A DNA stretch of 13,646 nt from an uncultured Verrucomicrobiota bacterium. GTDB taxonomy: Bacteria; Verrucomicrobiota; Verrucomicrobiia; Limisphaerales; UBA1096. The stretch lies in contig CAJWPV010000008.1 in NCBI GenBank assembly GCA_913045395.1, positions 1 through 13,646 on the forward strand. The letters run 5' to 3'. Below, one piece after another: positions 7,478-13,646 of this stretch; position 1 is the first letter of the stretch, and the number at the start of each line of letters is the position of its first letter. The notes under the pieces are model-generated. The model was not told the DNA's origin. It saw only the letters and a list, made by a program, of their open reading frames with translations, and searched no databases. A program made the translations under genes and the position numbers.

Positions 7478-8634
7478 GCATGAATCCCATGGCCAAGCGC
7501 ATTGCCATTGCTTGCGGCGGAACCGGCGGACACCTGTTCCCCGGTCTGGCAGTGGGGGATACGTTCGTGGCTCGCGGCTGCGATGTCACGCTGCTCGTCA
7601 GCCCGAAGGAGGTGGACCAGACGGCGGTCAAGTCGGCCTACGGCATGGAGGTCGAGTCGCTACCGATGGTCGCTCTCAGCGGCAATCTACCCCGGTTTGC
7701 CGCCTGCTTTTGGTCGTCGTTTAGCCAATGCCGAAAACTTTTTTGCGACAAGCCTCCCGATGCCGTGCTGGCGATGGGCGGGTTCACCAGCGCGCCGCCG
7801 GTGATCGCCGGGAAGCTGATCGGCGCCCGCATTTTTCTGCACGAGGCCAACGCTATCCCGGGCCGTGCGGTGAAGCTGCTGGCGCCGCTGGCCGACGAGG
7901 TGTTTGTCCAGTTCCCCACCGCGATGCCGAGGGTGCTGAGCACTAATATTCGCGCCACCGGCCTGCCGGTGCGCTCGGCATTGGAGCCGATTGAAAAGGC
8001 CCATGCGCGGACCGCGCTTGGCCTGGCCGAGGACCGGCCGGTGCTGCTCGTGATGGGAGGTAGTCAGGGGGCGCAGTCGATCAACCAGGCGCTGGTCGGG
8101 GCGTTGCCGCGCTTGGCCAAGGCATTGCCGGGACTGCAGTTCATCCACCTGACTGGCACCGGCAGCGTTGAGACGGTTCGACAGGCGTACGATGCGCTTG
8201 GCCTGAGTGCCGTGGTGCGACCGTTTTTGACCGAGATGGAGTATGCGCTGGGCGCGGCCGACTTGGCGTTGAGCCGCTCGGGGGCGTCGTCGCTTGCTGA
8301 ATTTTCGGCAATGGAGCTGCCGGCAATATTGATCCCATACCCCACCGCAGTGGACGACCATCAACGGCTCAATGCCCGGTCGTTCGTGGACATCGGTGCG
8401 GCGCGGTGTTTTCACCAGAAGCAACTGACGCCCAACCTGCTCGTCAGCCAATTGAGCCAGTTGTTCGGCAGCCCGGCCAGGCTCGAGGCCATGGCCGGCG
8501 CGATGAAACAGTGGAAGTCGGCGCAGGCCACCGGGGAGGTCGTGCAACGGATTTTCGATGCGTGCGGCTGGGTGGATGATGCCGGGGACGAATTGATGTT
8601 TGCCCTGCCAAGGGGGAAGGAGGCAGCCGCATGA
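7474..8634 (+). CDS. murG: MurG, lipid II synthase (UDP-GlcNAc transferase)
   Basis: Peripheral membrane GT-B glycosyltransferase that adds GlcNAc to lipid I on the cytoplasmic face to make lipid II. It has 386 residues. Seen: first glycine loop GGTGGH (15-20), MGGFTSAPP (101-109), HEANAIPG (123-130; the usual family form is HEQN), second glycine loop GGSQGAQSIN (195-204), RSGASSLAEF (268-277, conserved E276), IPYPTAVDDHQRLNA (287-301, HQ contacting UDP-GlcNAc). The most likely start is the ATG overlapping the ftsW stop; in-frame ATGs at 7480 and 7489 are alternatives nearer the first strand. The stop overlaps the murB ATG. The gene murC, often next, is absent. Confidence 0.96.
   Translation: MSMNPMAKRIAIACGGTGGHLFPGLAVGDTFVARGCDVTLLVSPKEVDQTAVKSAYGMEVESLPMVALSGNLPRFAACFWSSFSQCRKLFCDKPPDAVLAMGGFTSAPPVIAGKLIGARIFLHEANAIPGRAVKLLAPLADEVFVQFPTAMPRVLSTNIRATGLPVRSALEPIEKAHARTALGLAEDRPVLLVMGGSQGAQSINQALVGALPRLAKALPGLQFIHLTGTGSVETVRQAYDALGLSAVVRPFLTEMEYALGAADLALSRSGASSLAEFSAMELPAILIPYPTAVDDHQRLNARSFVDIGAARCFHQKQLTPNLLVSQLSQLFGSPARLEAMAGAMKQWKSAQATGEVVQRIFDACGWVDDAGDELMFALPRGKEAAA
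8112..8121 (+). repeat. Palindrome CTTGGCCAAG, copy 3 (in murG)
   Basis: Perfect copy in a different codon phase, read as Leu-Ala-Lys from the second base. Confidence 0.6.
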
Positions 8635-9578
8635 GCGCAGGAGTCGCAGCGCCTGTGTCGAAGGATGTGAAAGCACTGCTCGAGAAAGCCGCCGACGACG
8701 CGACGGTGGTCAAGCCGGATTACCTGCTGGCCGAAATGACGACCATGCGAGCGGGCGGCCGGGCCGACTTTTTCGCCGAGCCCAAAAGCGAGGCCGGCCT
8801 CTCGGCCTTGCTGGCTGCCTGTCGTGAGAGGGGACTACCGGTGACAGTGCTTGGGCGCGGATCGAATTTTCTCCCGCTTGACTCCGGTGTGCGAGGGTTG
8901 ACGGTGCGATTGAGCAAGGCTCCTTTCACGGACATTAAGCCGGGCGGGTCGAGGTTGAAGTGTGGCGCAGGCGCGAAGATGAAAAACGTGGCCGCCGAGG
9001 CCAAGCGCTGTCGCCTGGCGGGGATGGAGTTTCTCGAGGGCATCCCGGGCAGCATAGGCGGCGGGCTGCGTATGAACGCCGGCGCGATGGGCGGCGAACT
9101 GTTCGACGTGGTGGAGACGGTGCGGTTCATGGATCCCGCCGGCAAGGTGTTCGAAATGCCGGCGGACTCGATCGAGGTCGCGTACCGGGGCTGTCCGCTG
9201 TTGAATAATCAAATTGCACTGGGCGCGGTGCTGAAGGGCGAGCCGGACACCGCCGAGGCCATCACCGCCCGCATGGCCGAGTTTAGTAAACAGCGCTGGA
9301 GCAGCCAGCCCAAGGCGCGCAGTGCCGGCTGCATTTTTAAAAACTCGGAGGGCATCCCCGCCGGAAAGCTGGTCGATGAGCTTGGCCTCAAGGGTGCGAG
9401 CGAGGGCGGCGCGATGGTGTCTGAGGAACACGGTAACTTCATCGTCAACAGGGGCGGCGCGACGGCGGGCGATATCCTACGGTTGATCGGTCGCATCCGG
9501 GAGAGGGCGTTGACCGAGCGCGGCATCGAGTTGAAGACCGAGGTACAAATCATCGGCGGGGAGGATCGGGATGCTTGA
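8631..9578 (+). CDS. murB: MurB, UDP-N-acetylenolpyruvoylglucosamine reductase
   Basis: Cytoplasmic FAD- and NADPH-dependent reductase that makes UDP-MurNAc from UDP-GlcNAc-enolpyruvate. It has 315 residues. After a 35-residue leader come the FAD-binding motifs TTMRAGGRADFF (37-48), VLGRGSNFLPLDSG (73-86), EGIPGSIGGGLRMNAGAMGGE (136-156) and YRG (185-187), then the substrate domain with SAGCIFKN (231-238), AGKLVDELGLKG and SEEHGNFIVN. The proton-donor position, Ser in E. coli, is Cys234, a variant found widely in the family. The C-terminal catalytic Glu is likely E304 in LKTEVQII. The compact form without the extra E. coli-type insertion suggests a type II MurB. The start overlaps murG by four bases, and the end overlaps ddl by eight. 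Confidence 0.95.
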   Translation: MSAGVAAPVSKDVKALLEKAADDATVVKPDYLLAEMTTMRAGGRADFFAEPKSEAGLSALLAACRERGLPVTVLGRGSNFLPLDSGVRGLTVRLSKAPFTDIKPGGSRLKCGAGAKMKNVAAEAKRCRLAGMEFLEGIPGSIGGGLRMNAGAMGGELFDVVETVRFMDPAGKVFEMPADSIEVAYRGCPLLNNQIALGAVLKGEPDTAEAITARMAEFSKQRWSSQPKARSAGCIFKNSEGIPAGKLVDELGLKGASEGGAMVSEEHGNFIVNRGGATAGDILRLIGRIRERALTERGIELKTEVQIIGGEDRDA

Positions 9579-10491
9579 GCCACTCGATATTTGCGTGATG
9601 CTGGGTGGCCCATCAGAGGAGCGGGAGGTGTCACTCCAGTCCGGCGCGGCAGTGGCGGACGCGCTGCGAAGCCTGGATCACCGAGTGAGCGAAATCGATC
9701 CCGTGGACGGTGAGTTTCGGTTGCCTCCAAAAACAGACGTGGTGTTTCTCGCGCTGCACGGGACGTATGGGGAGGACGGCACTGTTCAGGGCAAGCTCGA
9801 CGCGCTGGGTGTGCCCTACACCGGCTGCAGTGAGGCGGTAAGCCGGCTGGCGTTCGACAAGGTGGCGGCCAAGCGCGCCTGCTCCAGGGACGGGTTAGCC
9901 ACGGCGAAGGACTGTGTGGTGGATGCCCTGGGGGTCGGTCTGCCTGACGGGCTCGAACTGCCACTGGTGCTCAAGCCGGTCTGCCAGGGATCGAGCATTC
10001 GCCTTGAGTTCGTTGATTCGGGGGACGCTTGGCCAAGCGGCTTGGCTAAGTCGCTCGAGGGCGGCGGGCGGGTACTGGTTGAGGAGCTAATCGGGGGCCG
10101 GGAAGTCACGGTGGGAGTCGTCGGCGGCCAGCTGCTGCCGGTGGTTGAGATCACGCCCAAGCGCGGAGCCTACGATTACGCCAACAAGTACACCACAGGT
10201 GCGACAGAGTACACCTGTCCTGCTCCGTTCGATGCTGAGGCCACGCACCGTATACAGCATGCCGGAGAACTGGCCCTGGCAGCCATCGGCGGCGGCAATT
10301 GTGCTCGCGTGGATTTTATTGTGCGGCCGGATGGAGAACCGGTATTCCTCGAGGTCAACACCTTGCCAGGGATGACGCAGACGAGCCTGCTGCCCAAGGC
10401 GGCCGCGGCGACCGGCACCGGTTTTGCTGAATTGTGCCAGTGGCTGGTCGAGCTAGCCGTGGAACATCCGCCATTGGCGGCCACCGGATGA
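9571..10491 (+). CDS. ddl: D-alanine--D-alanine ligase
   Basis: Cytoplasmic ATP-grasp ligase that makes the D-Ala-D-Ala dipeptide used by MurF. It has 306 residues, typical of the DdlB class. Seen: EEREVSL (16-22, Glu for the first D-Ala), HGTYGEDGTVQG (63-74), the ATP-site Lys in LKP (K135), ARVDF (245-249), LEVNTLPGMTQTSL (260-273, metal-binding Glu and Asn). The omega-loop has YDYANKY (201-207); Tyr at its start predicts D-Ala-D-Ala rather than D-Ala-D-Lac. The loop usually written EGSSVGV reads QGSSIRL (139-145), a mild oddity. A GGGGAGG ribosome site lies six bases before the ATG, inside murB. Residues 153-162 (AWPSGLAKSL) are encoded by two adjacent near-palindromes, where the ligase family is poorly conserved. 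Confidence 0.95.
   Translation: MLEPLDICVMLGGPSEEREVSLQSGAAVADALRSLDHRVSEIDPVDGEFRLPPKTDVVFLALHGTYGEDGTVQGKLDALGVPYTGCSEAVSRLAFDKVAAKRACSRDGLATAKDCVVDALGVGLPDGLELPLVLKPVCQGSSIRLEFVDSGDAWPSGLAKSLEGGGRVLVEELIGGREVTVGVVGGQLLPVVEITPKRGAYDYANKYTTGATEYTCPAPFDAEATHRIQHAGELALAAIGGGNCARVDFIVRPDGEPVFLEVNTLPGMTQTSLLPKAAAATGTGFAELCQWLVELAVEHPPLAATG
10028..10050 (+). repeat. Palindrome CTTGGCCAAG, copy 4, with adjacent near-copy (in ddl)
   Basis: A perfect copy at 10028-10037 in the third codon phase (spans Ala-Trp-Pro-Ser) is followed after CGG by CTTGGCTAAG at 10041-10050, one base short of a second perfect copy. Confidence 0.6.
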
Positions 10492-10503
10492 AGCAACTTT
10501 GAC

Positions 10504-11463
10504 ATGGTATTTAGAGCGAAACGTAGGAACAGCAAGTCGGGGCGGAAAAAACTACTCTCGGTAAAGGTACAGTCGCAGCAGGCGAAGCGCGAGCGACTGC
10601 GCTGGTTGCGTTCGTTGTCGGCCCTGGCCGCCGCGATCGCAGGGATCGTTGCCGTCTGCTGGCAGGGCGGTGCTTTCGCGCTAAACCGGCTCGTGTACGA
10701 GAATGAGTCATTCTCCGTCAGGCAACTGGACTACCGGACAGACGGGATCATTAGCGTGGGTCAACTCAAGCAATGGGGCGGCGTGAGCTCGGGCGACAAC
10801 CTGCTCAAGCTCGATTTGCTTCGGATCAAGCGCGACATTGAACTGGCCCCACGGGTGAAGGCGGCGTCCGTGGAGCGTTTCCTGCCGGACACGCTGCAGG
10901 TGCGGGTAGCCGAGCGGGTGCCCATGGCTCAGGTCTGGGCCTGGCAGCGCGACGGTGCCGGTGTGACCGATTACGACTGCGTGAGGGTGCAACTGGACGA
11001 GACCGGCCACGTGATGAGCCCGATCGACGGCTACTCGGTGGTGGCACCGGAGAAGCAGGCTGAATGGTCGCTGCCGGTCGTCTCCGGGATCGAGCTTAAA
11101 AAACTCAAGTCCCTCGCCCCCGGCCGCCCGGCCGGGCTACCAAAGCTGCGGGCCGCACTTGGACTCATTGGGGAGTTTCGCCGCTCACCTCTGGCTGGTG
11201 TGGTGGATTTGAGGGTGATTGACCTCTCCCAGCCGCGTATCTTGCGGGTCACCACTGGCGACGGGGGCCAGGTGGATCTCTCGACCGATCGCCTGGCCCG
11301 GCAGCTCAACCGCTGGGCCCGTATCCGGGCGCACGGGCAGAAGTTTGGACTGGCCATTGAAACGGTGGACCTTTCAGTGACGAACAACGTGCCGGTTCGC
11401 TGGATGCTCTCCCCGACGATCGCCGAGGACATAAAGAGTGATCGAAACCTGGCTGGGAAATGA
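10504..11463 (+). CDS. ftsQ: FtsQ/DivIB-type division protein
   Basis: Bitopic membrane protein linking cytoplasmic and periplasmic parts of the divisome. It has 319 residues: a strongly basic cytoplasmic N-terminus (1-33), one hydrophobic segment (about 36-53) and a periplasmic region. The POTRA domain spans about 68-138 and shows the usual pattern: a short strand, GQLKQWGGVSSGDNLLKLD, a helix, APRVKAASVERFLPDTLQVRVAERVP. The remaining part is the beta-rich FtsQ C-terminal domain. Sequence conservation in this family is low, so the call rests on topology, the POTRA pattern and the position between ddl and ftsA. The start ATG is 12 bases after the ddl stop and no clear ribosome site is seen. 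The end overlaps the favoured ftsA start by 26 bases. Confidence 0.9.
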   Translation: MVFRAKRRNSKSGRKKLLSVKVQSQQAKRERLRWLRSLSALAAAIAGIVAVCWQGGAFALNRLVYENESFSVRQLDYRTDGIISVGQLKQWGGVSSGDNLLKLDLLRIKRDIELAPRVKAASVERFLPDTLQVRVAERVPMAQVWAWQRDGAGVTDYDCVRVQLDETGHVMSPIDGYSVVAPEKQAEWSLPVVSGIELKKLKSLAPGRPAGLPKLRAALGLIGEFRRSPLAGVVDLRVIDLSQPRILRVTTGDGGQVDLSTDRLARQLNRWARIRAHGQKFGLAIETVDLSVTNNVPVRWMLSPTIAEDIKSDRNLAGK

Positions 11464-12688
11464 ACAAACCGTGAACGATTCACAAATTATCGTTGGCCTC
11501 GAGATTGGCACTTCAAAGGTGTGTGTTGCTGTGGGGGAAGTGGGCGAAAACCAGGCCGTCAACATTATCGGCCTTGGCCAGGCCAAGTCCCGCGGCGTTC
11601 GCAAGGGTGAAATCATTGACGTTGCTTTGGCCGAGGAGGACGTGCGTAACGCCATCGTCGAGGCCGAGCAGGTGGCGGACGTCGAGATTCGATCTGTATT
11701 CCTCGGCGTCACCGGCAGCCACGTCCGCGGTTTTAACAACACTGGGGTTCACCCGGTGGTGTCGGCGGATCGGGAAATCACCGGCGCCGACATTCAGGAT
11801 GTCATCAAGAATGCCAAGGCGATCAACCTCCCGACCGACCACTCGGTGGTCCATGTCATCCGGCAGCACTTTCGCGTAGACGGGCAGGACGGCGTTCTCA
11901 ACCCGGAAGGAATGCTGGGGGCCAAGATCGAGGTGGACGTGCACGTTGTCAGCGGCCGGTACAACCGTTTGCAGAACCCGATCCGTCTCGTCAACGGGCT
12001 GCACCTGGAGGTGGACAACATCTCATCGAGCGCCCTTGCCTCCTCGCTCGCCATCCTTGGCATGGAGCAGAAGGAACTGGGCACGTTGGTGATCGACCTC
12101 GGTGCCGGCGTCACCGAGTACGCGGTTTATTCGGCGGGTGTCATCAAGCACACCGGCGTTCTGGCGGTCGGGGGCGACCACGTCTCCAACGACCTGGCCT
12201 ACGGCCTGAAGGTGCCGCTGGCCCGGGCCGAGCAGATCAAGATCGACCACGGGTCGGCCGTGATCGATCCCGAGGCGCGGGACCGAAAGGTCGGCCTGTC
12301 AGACGACAGCTTGATACCGGGCCGGCAGATCAATCTCGGTCACATGCAAAAGATCATGTCTATGCGCCTGCAGGAGACCCTCGAGTTGATCGCTAAGGAC
12401 ATTGGCCGGGCGGGATTGATCGAATATCTGCGGGCCGGGGTGATTCTTTGTGGGGGCGGAGCGCGCATCCCGCACATCACACGACTGGCACGGGACGTGT
12501 TCAAGCTCCCAGTGGCCGTCGGGCGAGCCAGCACCGTGAGCGGCGTCAAGAATGCGCTGGACGAGCCGGAGTTCGCCACACCGGTAGGGTTGATTAAGTT
12601 CGGGGCCTTCCAGGCAAAGGCCTCGCCGCGTCGGGGAGGCATTGGCCGCGTCATCCGGCGCCAGGTTGCCGCACTGTTTGGTCGTTGA
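11438..12688 (+). CDS. ftsA: FtsA, actin-like membrane tether for FtsZ
   Basis: Actin-fold ATPase that anchors FtsZ to the inner membrane and recruits later divisome proteins. It has 416 residues from the GTG at 11438. Seen: phosphate-1 loop GLEIGTSK (20-27), the 1C domain (about 85-170), phosphate-2 loop VIDLGAGVTEYAV (218-230; DLGAG instead of the common DIGGG), VGGDHVSNDLAYGL (244-257), adenosine motif LCGGGARIPH (337-346), and a C-terminal amphipathic helix IGRVIRRQVAALFGR that should bind membrane. Start choice: GAGGA lies eight bases before the GTG at 11438, supporting it despite the overlap with ftsQ. A second in-frame GTG at 11471, giving 405 residues, sits just past the ftsQ stop with a weaker GGGAAA and a more typical N-terminal length. 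Which is used is undecided. Confidence 0.95.
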   Translation: MIETWLGNEQTVNDSQIIVGLEIGTSKVCVAVGEVGENQAVNIIGLGQAKSRGVRKGEIIDVALAEEDVRNAIVEAEQVADVEIRSVFLGVTGSHVRGFNNTGVHPVVSADREITGADIQDVIKNAKAINLPTDHSVVHVIRQHFRVDGQDGVLNPEGMLGAKIEVDVHVVSGRYNRLQNPIRLVNGLHLEVDNISSSALASSLAILGMEQKELGTLVIDLGAGVTEYAVYSAGVIKHTGVLAVGGDHVSNDLAYGLKVPLARAEQIKIDHGSAVIDPEARDRKVGLSDDSLIPGRQINLGHMQKIMSMRLQETLELIAKDIGRAGLIEYLRAGVILCGGGARIPHITRLARDVFKLPVAVGRASTVSGVKNALDEPEFATPVGLIKFGAFQAKASPRRGGIGRVIRRQVAALFGR

Positions 12689-12691
12689 TGC

Positions 12692-12696
12692 AGGAG
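12692..12696 (+). promoter_or_regulatory. Shine-Dalgarno site of ftsZ
   Basis: AGGAG lies eight bases before the ATG at 12705, in the 16-base gap after ftsA. It fixes the ftsZ start. Confidence 0.75.
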
Positions 12697-12704
12697 AACG
12701 AGTC

Positions 12705-13646
12705 ATGAGCAATCCAGACAAAGAGAGAGAGGGCGCTAATCCAACCATCCGCCTGATAGGCTTGGGCGAGACTGGTGTAAAACTGGTCGAGATCCTGGCC
12801 ATGATCGCTCCCGACGGGGTCGTGGCGCATTCGCTGGACACCGATAACCGCAGTCTTTCCCGCTGTCACCAGTCACGGACTTTTCTGCTTGGCCAAACGA
12901 TCCCGTGCGGCCTGGGCACCGGGGGCGACTCGGCGCTGGCACGGGGCGCCGTCGAATCCGACAGCGATGAGTTGACCGAGATTCTGCGTGGCACTGACCT
13001 GGTCTTTGTCGTTGCCGGGATGGGAGGCGGCACCGGCACGGGGGCCGCGCCGTTTTTGGCGAACTTGGCCAAGCAGGCCGGGGCGCTGGTGGTGGGCGTG
13101 GCGGCGACACCGTTTGACTGTGAAGGCATCCAGCGTTGCAACCAGGCTATCGGCGGTCTGCGGGATCTTAGGCAGGTTGCCGATACGGTTTTTCATTTTC
13201 CCAACCAGGATGTCGTCCTCATGGAGGGTGCCGACATCGCGCTGCACCAGGCGCTGGAAATAGCCAACCGCCACCTGTGCGAGGCCGTACTGGGAGTGAG
13301 TCGAATGTTGCTCGAGCCGGGAATGCTGAATGTTTCCTTTGCGGATTTGCAGGCTTCGGTGCAAGGCCGGCACAGCCTTGGTTCCGTTGTGCATGTCGAA
13401 GGCAGCGGTGAGGATCGGGCTGATGATGCCGTGCAAAAGATTCTGCTCCATCCGGCAGCCCGGGGTGGTGAGGCATTGAAGTATGCCAGTTCACTTTTGG
13501 TTAACCTCTCGGGTGGGGACGTGACTATGGCGGAGATGGATGCCGTTACCGCGGCAATCAGCAACCACTCACCCTCGGCCAAGTTGGTTGTCGGGGTTTC
13601 CGGCCAAGGGAGCGGGGAAGCACTCAAGTTGACCGTTGTTATTGCA
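12705..13646 (+). CDS. ftsZ: Divergent FtsZ (3'-truncated by window)
   Basis: Tubulin-like GTPase forming the division ring. 314 codons are present; the frame stays open to the last base, so the end of the globular domain and the C-terminal tail are outside. The tubulin signature MGGGTGTGAAP (106-116) is perfect, and the order of GTP-site loops is preserved: T2 DTDNRSL (45-51), T3 GLGTGGDS (69-76), T5 TPFDCEG (135-141, E140 and R144 kept), T6 FPNQD (165-169, N167 kept). Several key positions differ from E. coli FtsZ. T1 reads GLGETGVK instead of GVGGGGGN, the guanine-contacting Asp187 position is Arg189 (ANRHL for ANDVL), and T7 reads NVSFAD (209-214) instead of NVDFAD, so the first of the two catalytic Asp residues is Ser. 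Its location after ftsA makes it the cluster's FtsZ, but GTP turnover may be altered. Confidence 0.93.
   Translation, partial: MSNPDKEREGANPTIRLIGLGETGVKLVEILAMIAPDGVVAHSLDTDNRSLSRCHQSRTFLLGQTIPCGLGTGGDSALARGAVESDSDELTEILRGTDLVFVVAGMGGGTGTGAAPFLANLAKQAGALVVGVAATPFDCEGIQRCNQAIGGLRDLRQVADTVFHFPNQDVVLMEGADIALHQALEIANRHLCEAVLGVSRMLLEPGMLNVSFADLQASVQGRHSLGSVVHVEGSGEDRADDAVQKILLHPAARGGEALKYASSLLVNLSGGDVTMAEMDAVTAAISNHSPSAKLVVGVSGQGSGEALKLTVVIA
13064..13073 (+). repeat. Palindrome CTTGGCCAAG, copy 5 (in ftsZ)
   Basis: Perfect copy read as Leu-Ala-Lys, just downstream of the codons for the tubulin signature. Confidence 0.6.

Noticed and set aside
7687..8676. 329-codon open frame on the minus strand
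   Set aside because: Antisense to murG and the start of murB, compositionally biased, and with no domain I recognise. It is a shadow frame.
8631..10491. A hidden or fused murC within murB or ddl
   Set aside because: MurB begins with a short leader and FAD motifs, and Ddl with its ATP-grasp N-domain. No Mur ligase P-loop or DH motif occurs in either.
199..13315. High frequency of CTCGAG
   Set aside because: About 20 copies were noticed, but the copies I checked in ftsI (199, 241, 391) read in phase as Leu-Glu, so codon-pair preference explains it, unlike CTTGGCCAAG, which occurs in all phases.
12873..13451. 192-codon open frame on the minus strand within ftsZ
   Set aside because: The + strand frame carries the tubulin signature and continues to the window end; the antisense product shows no motif.
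1..13646. CRISPR arrays, insertion sequences, tRNA or rRNA genes
   Set aside because: No regularly spaced repeats, transposase frames, terminal inverted repeats or RNA-gene sequences were found; nearly every base is accounted for by the twelve genes.

Overview
The window is a same-strand run of division and cell-wall (dcw) genes. All twelve genes are on the + strand, packed with overlaps or gaps of a few bases, and the only sizeable non-coding stretch is 95 bp. Order: ftsI (5' end missing) - murF - mraY - murD - LysM lipoprotein-like gene - ftsW - murG - murB - ddl - ftsQ - ftsA - ftsZ (3' end missing). Base composition is GC-rich, with G/C-ending codons. The gene order, the LysM gene between murD and ftsW, and the divergent FtsZ suggest a Verrucomicrobiota-type (PVC group) bacterium. 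That assignment is inference, since no rRNA or other marker is present.

Region by region: 1-5456 holds the septal transpeptidase FtsI, the ligase MurF, the lipid I synthase MraY and a MurD-family ligase. At 5457-5551 lies the one real intergenic gap, with a weak terminator-like hairpin plus T-run and then a strong ribosome binding site for a membrane-anchored protein with two LysM domains. 6341-10491 encodes the glycosyltransferase FtsW, MurG (lipid II), MurB and D-Ala-D-Ala ligase. 10504-13646 encodes FtsQ, FtsA and FtsZ. Together these cover part of the precursor pathway (MurB, MurD, MurF, Ddl), its lipid-linked steps (MraY, MurG), septal polymerisation and crosslinking (FtsW, FtsI), and the divisome scaffold (FtsQ, FtsA, FtsZ).

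Two ligase genes usual in such clusters are missing: murE (normally between ftsI and murF) and murC (normally between murG and murB). Both junctions are seamless 4-base ATGA overlaps. Three of the remaining proteins have changes at residues normally invariant in their families. MurD lacks the Mg-binding Glu, one Asn and other positions. MurF has Glu at the carbamylated-Lys position. FtsZ keeps the tubulin signature but has altered T1 and T7 loops and lacks the guanine-contacting Asp. These comparisons were made by eye against the E. coli proteins from memory.

At the DNA level, the 10-bp palindrome CTTGGCCAAG occurs five times, in all three reading-frame phases, with many half-sites. This looks like a highly iterated palindrome rather than a protein-coding effect.
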